Shown here in pieces: positions 18,790 to 26,580 of a DNA stretch of 64,000 bases. Below the pieces are notes generated by a model that was not told the DNA's origin, did not search any database, and saw only the letters and a list, made by a program, of their open reading frames with translations. Within the stretch, counting starts at the first letter, position 1, and every line of letters starts with the position of its first letter. A program made the translations under genes and the position numbers. Source of the DNA: an uncultured Pedobacter sp. (GTDB lineage: Bacteria > Bacteroidota > Bacteroidia > Sphingobacteriales > Sphingobacteriaceae); assembly GCF_946480185.1 (NCBI RefSeq), contig NZ_CAMLIG010000021.1:10638-74637 (forward strand), written 5' to 3'.

Positions 18790-19368
18790 TTAATAAATTA
18801 TTTTTCCGGTAGCCGTAACAATTGAAGCAATTCTAACAGCATCAAAAATACGTTCTTCTTTACAGCCTAATTTAATTAAAGAATCTTCGTGGGCATTCAC
18901 GCACATTTCGCAACCGTTAACTGCAGAAACAGCTAAGCTCAATAGCTCAAAAAACTCTTTAGAAATCACTGGTTTAATCATCAATTGCATTCTGATACGG
19001 GCTGGAATTTGCGTGTATTTTTCCTTTTGTGTAAAATGACGGAACCTGTAAAACACATTGTTTGATGCCAATAAAGAAGCACAGGAAACAGCTTCTGCCA
19101 ATTCATCTCCCGTGGCCTCAAATTTTAATGCGTAATTTTTGTAAAACGTTATTAAAATACTGTTTTGATTATTAGCTGCTATACTTAAACCTAACAAAGC
19201 ACATTCTTTTTCTGATAAAAATTCCGAAGTTAATGTACTGTTAAAGTTCAGTTTTAAATCACGTAGGTATTTAAAATCTGTAGCGTTTAAAAGTTCTAAG
19301 GCTTTATTATTGATGGTGCTTTCACCAAATATATCCAACACTTCTTGTGTAGTTTCTGAAATATTCAT
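18790..19368 (-). CDS. ahpD: AhpD-like alkylhydroperoxidase (carboxymuconolactone decarboxylase family)
   Basis: 192 residues from MNISETTQEV; a start 69 nt upstream lies inside the terminator region and is rejected. The helical AhpD fold carries the redox motif CEMCVNAHE (Cys153, Cys156, His160, Glu161), equivalent to CSHCLVAHE of Mycobacterium tuberculosis AhpD. That enzyme reduces AhpC using lipoylated dihydrolipoamide acyltransferase as electron source. It lies 82 nt downstream of ahpC on the same strand, with a terminator hairpin between them, so it is probably expressed by read-through at a lower level or from an unseen promoter. Proximity to an AhpC with the matching C-terminal CxC supports the functional pairing. 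Confidence 0.88.
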   Translation of the reverse strand: MNISETTQEVLDIFGESTINNKALELLNATDFKYLRDLKLNFNSTLTSEFLSEKECALLGLSIAANNQNSILITFYKNYALKFEATGDELAEAVSCASLLASNNVFYRFRHFTQKEKYTQIPARIRMQLMIKPVISKEFFELLSLAVSAVNGCEMCVNAHEDSLIKLGCKEERIFDAVRIASIVTATGKIIY

Positions 19369-19412
19369 TATGCTTAATCCTTTGTCAAATTTTATGAAAA
19401 TATTAATGCAAT

Positions 19413-19452
19413 AAAAAAGCCCCTTGCTTAAAAACAAGGGGCCTCTTTTTTT
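19413..19452 (-). terminator. Intergenic terminator between ahpC and ahpD
   Basis: Stem GCCCCTTG (19419-19426) with CAAGGGGC (19435-19442). On the minus strand it is followed by six T (19413-19418). The right flank is also T-rich on the plus strand, so the hairpin is nearly symmetric. It should reduce but not necessarily abolish transcription into ahpD. Confidence 0.8.
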
Positions 19453-20008
19453 AAGCTTCTAATGCCGCTGTTAATGTTTCCTGTCCTTTTTCCCAATTAC
19501 AAGGGCAAAGTTCGTCCGTTTGCAAACCATCTAATACACGTAAAACTTCTTTCACGTTTCTGCCAACGTTTAAATCGTTAACACTCACCCAACGTATAAC
19601 TCCTTGTGGGTCAATAATAAAAGTTGCTCTATAAGCTACTTTTTCACCTGCAACTAAAATACCTAAATCTTCTGCTAAAGATTTTGAAGTATCAGCCAGC
19701 ATCGGAAATTTCAAACCTCTTAAATCGTCGTGGTTGTTTCTCCAGGCTAAGTGAACAAATTCAGAATCGGTAGATGCGCCAATTAATGTAGTGTCTCTGT
19801 CTCTGAACTCGCTGTAATTATTGTTAAATTCTGCAATCTCTGTAGGGCAAACAAACGTAAAATCTTTTGGCCACCAAAACATCACTGTCCAACGGTTGTC
19901 ATTATTGATTAATGAATCTGATGAAATGTTTGCAAACTCTTTGCCTTTTTCTAAACTTACTACAGAAGTTTTGTTAAACTCCGGGAATTTTTCTCCTATA
20001 CCTATCAT
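19451..20008 (-). CDS. ahpC: Peroxiredoxin AhpC, Mycobacterium-type with C-terminal CxC
   Basis: 185 residues. The peroxidatic cysteine is Cys54 in DFTFVCPTE. The C-terminal tail LQTDELCPCNW has two further cysteines (Cys168, Cys170), the arrangement of M. tuberculosis AhpC, whose tail reads DELCACNW and which is reduced by AhpD rather than AhpF. It detoxifies hydrogen peroxide, alkyl peroxides and peroxynitrite in the cytoplasm. The neighbouring AhpD homologue fits this. A good -7 element (TATATTTG) lies about 40 nt upstream of the ATG, so ahpC has its own promoter and a short leader. Confidence 0.94.
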   Translation of the reverse strand: MIGIGEKFPEFNKTSVVSLEKGKEFANISSDSLINNDNRWTVMFWWPKDFTFVCPTEIAEFNNNYSEFRDRDTTLIGASTDSEFVHLAWRNNHDDLRGLKFPMLADTSKSLAEDLGILVAGEKVAYRATFIIDPQGVIRWVSVNDLNVGRNVKEVLRVLDGLQTDELCPCNWEKGQETLTAALEA

Positions 20009-20047
20009 AATATTATATTGTAAATGCTTTGATTATTAATGTTAGTG

Positions 20048-20055
20048 CAAATATA
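20048..20055 (-). promoter_or_regulatory. -7 promoter element of ahpC
   Basis: Minus strand reads TATATTTG, an exact match to TAnnTTTG, 39 nt before the ahpC start codon. Confidence 0.6.
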
Positions 20056-20401
20056 AGGTTAAATAGGGAGTGTTTTTATTTTATGTTTTGATAGGCTTAT
20101 AGTTAAAAACTATAATTATTTTTAAGTTTATAAGTGGTTTAAAAAGAGTGGTTTTTTTGTTAAATCTAAAGTAAAATACCCTCATTTTGATGATTGCTCT
20201 TTTATAAAAGATAGATATTTATTGCTAAATGGAACTGAGGTTAATAGGTGATATTTGCTGCTGTATTCTCGCTTAGTTAGCATGTCATAAATTTCTATTG
20301 CTCTAAAGATAAAGCGTAAATCCCGAATGAATTTCGTTTTTAAAGATATCAATTCATAATCTATTCAGAATTGTGCCCTAAATAGCATAAAAAACTTCGT
20401 T
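20056..20401. other. Intergenic region between ahpC and the YncE-like gene
   Basis: About 345 nt of AT-rich sequence upstream of two divergent genes. No gene, repeat or clear operator was seen apart from the ahpC -7 element at its left edge. Confidence 0.5.
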
Positions 20402-21430
20402 ATGTTTAGTAAAAAAATAGTGCTTTCATTCTTTATCATGTTCTCTTGTTTGTCTTTTAAAACTTTCGGTCAAAAGGCTGGCAATTTTCATGTTATCAAA
20501 AGCTTTGCAATAAATGGCGACGGAGGATGGGACTACCTAACCGTAGATGATGAAACAAAGCAACTCTACGTTTCTCACGGAGACCAAGTTAACATCATTA
20601 ACGAAGAAACTGGCGATTCTATTGGAGTGATAAAAAATACTTTGGGCGTTCATGGAATTGCGCTCGTTAAAAAATTGGGAAAAGGCTATATCTCAAACGG
20701 TAGATCAAATACTTGCACAGTGTTTGATCTGAAGAGTAAGCAAACGCTTAAAACTATTAACGTTGGTGCTAATCCGGATGCGATATTTTATGATGATTTT
20801 TCTAAAAAGGTATTTGTGTTTAATGGTAAAAGTTCAGATGCTAGTGTAATTGACCCGGTAACAGATAAAGTAATTTCAAAAATTGCTTTAGGCGGAAAGC
20901 CCGAAACAGGCGTTTCTGATGGGAAAGGATTAATTTTTGTAAATATTGAAAATACAAATGAAGTGGTTGTGCTTAACGCGATGAGTTTTGAAATTAAGCA
21001 TCGCTATAAAGTTTTAAAGGGCGATGAACCATCTGGTTTAGCAATGGACAGGGTAACTAACAGACTTTTTATTGGTTGTGGTGGCAATAAAACGATGGTT
21101 ATTATGGATGCCAGTAATGGGAAAGTTATTAGTTCATTGCCTATTGGCGATTGCGATGGTGTAGTGTTTGATCCAATTTACAAAACTGCGTACTCTTCAA
21201 ACGGAGATGGATTTATAACTGCAATTTTTGAGAAAGATGTGAACCACTTTGGGCTGCTAAAAAATATACCGACAGAAAAAGGAGCAAGAACCATCGCTCT
21301 TGATTTTAAAACACACCATCTTTTTACGCCTACCGCTAAAATAGCTTCGGTTGTTCAAGCTGGTGAAAATGCTCGCCCTGTTAGAAAATTAGTGCCAAAC
21401 AGTTTTCATGTTCTGGAAATTGGGGAATGA
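20402..21430 (+). CDS. Secreted YncE-family beta-propeller protein
   Basis: 342 residues. A signal peptide (IVLSFFIMFSCLSFKTFG, cleavage near FG-QKAG) is followed by repeated blades of the YVTN/NHL-like type, for example TLKTINVGANPDAIFYD and SSLPIGDCDGVVFDP. The seven-bladed propeller length fits YncE family proteins, which act in the periplasm and bind unknown ligands, some DNA. No catalytic residues are expected. It ends only 5 nt from the convergent EamA gene, so the 3' ends nearly abut with no hairpin. Confidence 0.85.
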   Translation: MFSKKIVLSFFIMFSCLSFKTFGQKAGNFHVIKSFAINGDGGWDYLTVDDETKQLYVSHGDQVNIINEETGDSIGVIKNTLGVHGIALVKKLGKGYISNGRSNTCTVFDLKSKQTLKTINVGANPDAIFYDDFSKKVFVFNGKSSDASVIDPVTDKVISKIALGGKPETGVSDGKGLIFVNIENTNEVVVLNAMSFEIKHRYKVLKGDEPSGLAMDRVTNRLFIGCGGNKTMVIMDASNGKVISSLPIGDCDGVVFDPIYKTAYSSNGDGFITAIFEKDVNHFGLLKNIPTEKGARTIALDFKTHHLFTPTAKIASVVQAGENARPVRKLVPNSFHVLEIGE

Positions 21431-21435
21431 TATGC

Positions 21436-21858
21436 TTAAAGGACAATCACCAGCGTACCTATCATGATAAATAAAGCACCCACTGCCGTTTTTATGGTTA
21501 AGGTTTCATTTAAAAACAGTACGGAAAGGGCTATTGTTAAAGCTACACTAAGTTTATCAACCGGTGCAACCTTAGAAACCTCTCCCAACTGTAGCGCTTT
21601 AAAATAAAATATCCATGAAAGTCCGGTGGCCAAGCCTGATAGTACCAGGAAAAGAATGTTGTGTTTTGATAATATCGCAATTCCTTTCCACTCGCCTCTA
21701 GCTAAAACTATAGCCCAAGCGAGAATTAAAATGATTACTGTTCTAATGGCAGTTGCCAGATCGGAATTTACGCCACTAACACCTATTTTAGCGAAGATGG
21801 CGGTAAGCGATGCAAAAACCGCAGCTAATAATGCATATATCCACCACATAAGAACCAA
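21436..21858 (-). CDS. Small EamA-family membrane transporter (single EamA domain)
   Basis: 140 residues and about five hydrophobic helices, one EamA domain where the usual drug/metabolite transporters have two. The helices read WWIYALLAAVFASLTAIFAK, then ATAIRTVIILILAWAIVLA, ILFLVLSGLATGLSWIFYFKAL, LSVALTIALSVLFL and AVGALFIMIGTLVIVL. The motif SWIFYFKALQLGEVSKVAPVD is typical of the family. The start could be the second Met (21849), which begins the conserved WWIYALLA. Such half-size proteins act as dimers; the substrate is unknown. Confidence 0.85.
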   Translation of the reverse strand: MVLMWWIYALLAAVFASLTAIFAKIGVSGVNSDLATAIRTVIILILAWAIVLARGEWKGIAILSKHNILFLVLSGLATGLSWIFYFKALQLGEVSKVAPVDKLSVALTIALSVLFLNETLTIKTAVGALFIMIGTLVIVL

Positions 21859-22264
21859 TATACATTCTTTTTGATTTGATTTCGGAAATTTTTTAATTAT
21901 GGCAATCTGCAGGTGAGTCTTTAAAATAGGTGTCGAGGAATTTTATTTCCCTCTTTTATAAAACGCAATAAAATTTATCTGCAAAAATTTGTTTTTATGC
22001 GAAATTACTTCAGAATTGGTAGCTAAATATGTGCAGTTTATTAGAAAGTAATTCTCGCAACGAGACAAATTATTTTATTGATTCAGCACTTTTTCAAAGG
22101 TGCCAGAATATAATAAACTACAAAGTTATGGTACCAATTTTAGTTTGACTTCCTGTTGTTGGGTTCCAGATGTAAGTTTTGGAAAGCTGAAGAATCCGAA
22201 AAAGGATTGCTATACAATGGTAAAATATGTTTTTAAACAAAAAAAGAGAGGAAAATAATTTGAT
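21859..22264. other. Intergenic region upstream of the sterol-desaturase-family gene
   Basis: About 400 nt. Short reading frames only; I recognised no gene, RNA or repeat. The promoter of the downstream gene must lie here, but no exact TAnnTTTG element was found near its start. Confidence 0.4.
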
Positions 22265-23137
22265 ATGGCACCTACAAACGCACCAACAAATCATACTACG
22301 GTTCAATTGTTCTATTTCGCGTTCATTATTGTTGGACTGTGGCATTCGGAATTGTTGTTTAAAAAAGAAAACTTAAAAGCTAAATGGCAACATACTCGTT
22401 TAAATCTTTGGTTTATTCTTACTGCCGTATCTGTTCAGTTGCCTTTAACAGTTTTATTGGTTAAAGTAACCGAATGGACAGCTCATCATCATTTTGGGAT
22501 ACTTTATAGAATCCCATTTACAAACTATACGTTGGTAAAAGTTTTTGTCGGAATTTTGCTGTTGGATTTCTTTGAATATTTTTATCATTTCACTATGCAC
22601 AGGATCGGGTATCTATGGCATTTTCATTTAGTCCATCATAGTGATACCAAATTGGATGTAAGTACAACCGTTCGTGAGCATCCTATTGAAACATTTGTAA
22701 GAGTAAGTATCATGATTTTAGTGGTTTATATCACCGGAGTGCCCATCCTTATTTTAATTATCAGACAGTTTATTCAAAGTTTATTTAATATTTCATCTCA
22801 CACTTCCATCTCATTGCCTAAAAATGCAGAAAAAATTCTAGGTCAGGTCTTCATCACTCCCGGTTTACATAAGGTTCACCATCACCATGAGTTGCCTTAT
22901 ACAGATTGTAATTATGGGGATATTTTATGTATTTGGGATAGGCTTTTTGGTACTTATGCAAAACTAGAGCCTGGGGAAATAGTTTATGGTTTGGATGTTA
23001 CAGCGGGCGAAGAGCTGGATAATTTTGCTACTTTGGTTAATTATCCGTTTAAGCTAAAAAAGAAAGTTCGTCTCCAGTATAAAGAGAGTTTAATTCTTGA
23101 TAAGAACGCGAACAAAGTATTTAAAAGTGAATTTTAA
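22265..23137 (+). CDS. Sterol desaturase / fatty acid hydroxylase family membrane protein
   Basis: 290 residues with about four hydrophobic segments and the eight-histidine di-iron signature: HFTMH (about residues 116-120), HLVHH (about 129-133) and HKVHHHH near residue 206. These proteins use oxygen and a di-iron centre to hydroxylate or desaturate lipid chains at the membrane. In Bacteroidota, members without sterols probably act on fatty-acyl or sphingolipid substrates; the exact substrate is not known. It is preceded by a long intergenic region and followed by 217 nt before the PAP2 gene, so it is likely a single-gene unit. Confidence 0.88.
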   Translation: MAPTNAPTNHTTVQLFYFAFIIVGLWHSELLFKKENLKAKWQHTRLNLWFILTAVSVQLPLTVLLVKVTEWTAHHHFGILYRIPFTNYTLVKVFVGILLLDFFEYFYHFTMHRIGYLWHFHLVHHSDTKLDVSTTVREHPIETFVRVSIMILVVYITGVPILILIIRQFIQSLFNISSHTSISLPKNAEKILGQVFITPGLHKVHHHHELPYTDCNYGDILCIWDRLFGTYAKLEPGEIVYGLDVTAGEELDNFATLVNYPFKLKKKVRLQYKESLILDKNANKVFKSEF

Positions 23138-23354
23138 AACAAGATTATCATGGAAATTTAGCATTTGGATATGCTTAATATCGCGTTGCCATTTTAGCAG
23201 ATCTTTAGAACGAGTGCGTTCTTTATAACAGAGGATTCTAGAATCCGTTAATTCAAATTCTATTCAGATTGTAATGTTATTATTAGCAAAAAAAGATAAT
23301 GAAAGACTTTAAAAGCCGATAAGGAATTTTGATTTTTTAAACTAACCGATTGAT

Positions 23355-24266
23355 ATGACTAAAATGCTTAAAAATACTTTGCTATTTCTTTTTTTATTAT
23401 CTTTTTTTAAACCCACATTTTGCCAAACTTTAGATAGTTTATCCAATCAGGAGTTAACAGATAGCACATTTGTACAGCCAAAGCAAAGTTTCCCCAAGCC
23501 AGAAAGATTTGGTTTTATTACTCATGTTCCTGATGATTTATGGCAGATAACCAAGTCTCCATTTCAAAAACAAAACTTAAAGGGTTTAGCATTTGTTGGG
23601 GCTTCAACCGGACTACTTCTTTGGCAGGATCAAAACATTGTTAACGCAGCCCAGCAATTTGGGCGATTTATAAAATTAAATCCTGCGGTGGTTTTTGATT
23701 CTCCGGTTAAACTTGGTACAACACGTTTGGTGAAAGTTCCTCAGAATTTAAACACGGCAATTTATCAGTTAGGCGAGGGCGGAACCAGTATGTATATTGC
23801 TGCAGGTTTGTTCCTTTACGGGAAAATACAACATGATAACCGGTCTGTGCAAACAGCGGGAGATTTAACTGAAGCTTTTTTTGCAATGGGTATCACTACC
23901 CAAATTTTAAAAAGAATCTCAGGACGCGAAACTCCATCTAGTGCCACGCAAAGTGGTGGTGCCTGGCGTCCGTTTCCATCTTTTAGTGATTTTCAGAACA
24001 ATAAATCAAATTTTGACAGCTTTCCTTCGGGGCATTTAGCTACTATGATGACTACCGTAACAGTTTTAGCTAAAGATTATCCGGAAAAAAAATGGATTAG
24101 GCCAGTTGGTTATTCTCTGATTGGACTTACAGGGATGGCGATGTTAAATAATGGTGTCCATTGGGCTGGTGATTATCCTTTGGCCATAGCAATTGGTTAT
24201 ATTACCGGCGAAATTATTACGCATCGGCATTTAAAAAAACATAGGCCGATTGCTTTGAGGATGTAA
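23355..24266 (+). CDS. PAP2-family phosphatase-like protein with degenerate phosphate-binding arginines
   Basis: 303 residues with an N-terminal signal peptide (LLFLFLLSFFKPTFCQ) and a C-terminal PAP2 domain. Of the three family motifs, KX6RP appears as KRISGRETP (Arg replaced by Thr), the central PSGH is intact (SFPSGHLAT), and SRX5HX3D appears as AMLNNGVHWAGD (Arg replaced by Met, His and Asp kept). PAP2 enzymes dephosphorylate lipid phosphates or pyrophosphates outside the inner membrane. With both phosphate-gripping arginines changed, activity is uncertain. It lies 134 nt upstream of the second efflux operon in the same direction, but may have its own promoter. Confidence 0.85.
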   Translation: MTKMLKNTLLFLFLLSFFKPTFCQTLDSLSNQELTDSTFVQPKQSFPKPERFGFITHVPDDLWQITKSPFQKQNLKGLAFVGASTGLLLWQDQNIVNAAQQFGRFIKLNPAVVFDSPVKLGTTRLVKVPQNLNTAIYQLGEGGTSMYIAAGLFLYGKIQHDNRSVQTAGDLTEAFFAMGITTQILKRISGRETPSSATQSGGAWRPFPSFSDFQNNKSNFDSFPSGHLATMMTTVTVLAKDYPEKKWIRPVGYSLIGLTGMAMLNNGVHWAGDYPLAIAIGYITGEIITHRHLKKHRPIALRM

Positions 24267-24400
24267 GGAATAATAAAAGGATTGAACGCCTGAGTAATGG
24301 CAGGTTGTTTTATTTTTAGCTCTTTCATCTTGCCTCTCTTTATATTCTCGACCTTTTCTCAGTTCAGAATGTTTTCAGAAAGAACTTGTTTTTTTGAGTC

Positions 24401-25660
24401 ATGAAGTCTATTAAGATCGTATGTTTCTTCTTTACGAGTTTTATCTGTAGCTTATCCCTCACTAAAAATGTTGAGGCACAACAAAAGAACCTTTCATATT
24501 TTTTGGAACAGGCAAAAAAGAATAGCCCGCTTTTAACGGATTATCAAAACCAGTTAAACTCTCTTACAATAGACAGTTTGAAAATTAGGGCAGGTCTTTC
24601 GCCTCAAGTAACTGCATCGTCAAACTTATTATATGCGCCTATTATCAGAGGCTATGGCTACGATGTTGCAATAACAAACGGTCAGTTGGTAAATGCGTTG
24701 GTTACCGTAAATAAAGAAATAACCACCAAAGCCAGGTTAAGTGCTTTATTAAAAGGACTGCAGCTTAGCAAAGATAGTTTGGGGAACCAGCGAGGATTAA
24801 GTGTCCTTGACCTTGAGAAAAGTTTAACCGCACAATACATTACCACTTGGGGCGATCAAGAGTTGCTTTCTTTAGCGAAGGAAACGCTCCAGCTTTTGCA
24901 ACAGCAAGATGAGGTATTAAAAAAGCTCACACAGTCTTCTGTTTTTAAACAAACAGAGTATCTTACCTTTAAAGTGAATTTAGCACAGCAAGAGCTCACC
25001 GTTCTTCAAAGTCAAAATCAGTTTAAAAATGATTTTGCAGCCCTAAATTACTTGAGCGGTATTGCGGATACCAGTACTTATCCACTTGTTGCGGTTCCTG
25101 TACAGGAAATCAATCCTCCACAATTTGAACAAAGTCTTTTATTTAAAAAGTACAGTATTGATAGTTTAAGAACAATAAACTCACTAAACCAAGTAGCACT
25201 CAATTACAAGCCAAAACTAAACGTTTTTGCAGATGCGGGTTACCAATCATCTCTTCCTAAGCAGGCTTATAAAAACATAGGCTGGTCTGTTGGGTTAAAT
25301 TTATCAATACCTATTTATGATGGCGGATTGAAGAAAATGAACATCAATCAAATCAATTTGAATCAACGTACACAAAACCGCTATCGCGATTTTTATCAGA
25401 TACAATATCATCAGCAAAAAAATCAGTTACAAAAAATGATTATACAGTACGATGAAATGATTGATAAAGCCAAAAAACAATTGAATTTTTCGCAAACGCT
25501 TACCAAAGCAAATGCGTTGCAATTAAGAACCGGAGATGTTAGAATGACTGATTTTCTGTTGTCAATAAAAGACTATTTAAGCTTGCGCACAACTATTGTT
25601 CAAAACAGAATTAATCAGCTCCAAATTATCAATCAGCTACATTATTTTACCATCAACTAA
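24401..25660 (+). CDS. TolC family protein of the RND efflux operon
   Basis: 419 residues with a signal peptide (IVCFFFTSFICSLSLTKNVEAQ). Long amphipathic helices rich in Gln and Leu follow (ETLQLLQQQDEVLKKLTQ; LQKMIIQYDEMIDKAKKQL) with short beta-strand stretches such as GWSVGLNLSIPIYDGG, matching the TolC repeat pattern. It is first of five tightly packed genes: adaptor after 2 nt, RND pump after 3 nt, then response regulator and kinase. It forms the outer-membrane duct of the system. Confidence 0.92.
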   Translation: MKSIKIVCFFFTSFICSLSLTKNVEAQQKNLSYFLEQAKKNSPLLTDYQNQLNSLTIDSLKIRAGLSPQVTASSNLLYAPIIRGYGYDVAITNGQLVNALVTVNKEITTKARLSALLKGLQLSKDSLGNQRGLSVLDLEKSLTAQYITTWGDQELLSLAKETLQLLQQQDEVLKKLTQSSVFKQTEYLTFKVNLAQQELTVLQSQNQFKNDFAALNYLSGIADTSTYPLVAVPVQEINPPQFEQSLLFKKYSIDSLRTINSLNQVALNYKPKLNVFADAGYQSSLPKQAYKNIGWSVGLNLSIPIYDGGLKKMNINQINLNQRTQNRYRDFYQIQYHQQKNQLQKMIIQYDEMIDKAKKQLNFSQTLTKANALQLRTGDVRMTDFLLSIKDYLSLRTTIVQNRINQLQIINQLHYFTIN

Positions 25661-25662
25661 CT

Positions 25663-26577
25663 ATGAAAATAATATATATTTTAGGCATTTCTGTTGTGTT
25701 ATTTTCTTCATGTGGAAGTTCGGGGACAACATCCGCTGATAAAGCAGAAGAAAAAATTGTTACGCCCGTAACGGTAACATCGCCAGAGAATGTTGTTTTA
25801 AATGAAGAGATTAAACTTAACGCAACTTCTACTTACCTTTTAAAAGTGGGTATTAAAGCACCAATTAACGGTTATATCCAGTCGTCTTCTATTAAACTTG
25901 GCGAAACTGTTGGGAAAGGGAGCACTTTGTTTATTTTAAAAACCAAGGAAGCGCAAAGTTTGGGCAACACCATTAATAAACTGGATGCCTCGTTCAATTT
26001 TTCGGGTTTAAATAAAGTGAAAAGTCCGGCAAATGGATTTATTTCTCAGCTCAATCATCAAGCTGGCGATTATGTACAAGACGGCGAGCTGTTGGCGGAG
26101 CTAACCGATAAAAGTAGTTTCGGTTTTTTGATGAACTTACCGTATGAATATCATCAGCTTTTGGCTAAAAATAAAAATGTAAGCATTCACCTGCCTGATG
26201 GCAGAAATATAACCGGCTTTGTTGCCCAAATTATGCCTGCTTTAGATTCTGTTACCCAAACGCAAAAAGTGCTGATCAAGGTTGCTCCACAGCTTTCGCT
26301 ACCTGAAAATTTAATTGCTACGGTTTCTTTGTCAAAAAATATTTCTTCCCATCCATCACTTCCAAAAGAGAGCATATTATCTGATGAAAATCAGCAACAG
26401 TTTTGGGTAATGAAAATGATCAATGATAGCACCGCCATAAAAGTTCCTGTTAAAAAAGGAATAGAAGATGGTAGTAGAATAGAAATACTTTCTCCTGAAT
26501 TTAAAGTTTCGGATAAAATTTTATTGACCGGAAATTATGGTTTGGCAGATACGGCCTTTGTAAAAGTTAAACATTAA
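25663..26577 (+). CDS. RND periplasmic adaptor lipoprotein lacking the alpha-hairpin
   Basis: 304 residues, shorter than the usual 350-400. Lipoprotein signal with lipobox VVLFSSC (Cys17). The first half-lipoyl segment (about 62-93, APINGYIQSSSIKLGETV) is followed after only about 24 residues by the second (about 118-150, SPANGFISQLNHQAGDYV). The long coiled-coil hairpin that usually sits between them and touches TolC is absent. A beta-barrel and membrane-proximal domain follow. A similar hairpin-less adaptor is known in Borrelia (BesA). It connects the RND pump 3 nt downstream with the TolC gene 2 nt upstream. Confidence 0.9.
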   Translation: MKIIYILGISVVLFSSCGSSGTTSADKAEEKIVTPVTVTSPENVVLNEEIKLNATSTYLLKVGIKAPINGYIQSSSIKLGETVGKGSTLFILKTKEAQSLGNTINKLDASFNFSGLNKVKSPANGFISQLNHQAGDYVQDGELLAELTDKSSFGFLMNLPYEYHQLLAKNKNVSIHLPDGRNITGFVAQIMPALDSVTQTQKVLIKVAPQLSLPENLIATVSLSKNISSHPSLPKESILSDENQQQFWVMKMINDSTAIKVPVKKGIEDGSRIEILSPEFKVSDKILLTGNYGLADTAFVKVKH

Positions 26578-26580
26578 AAG

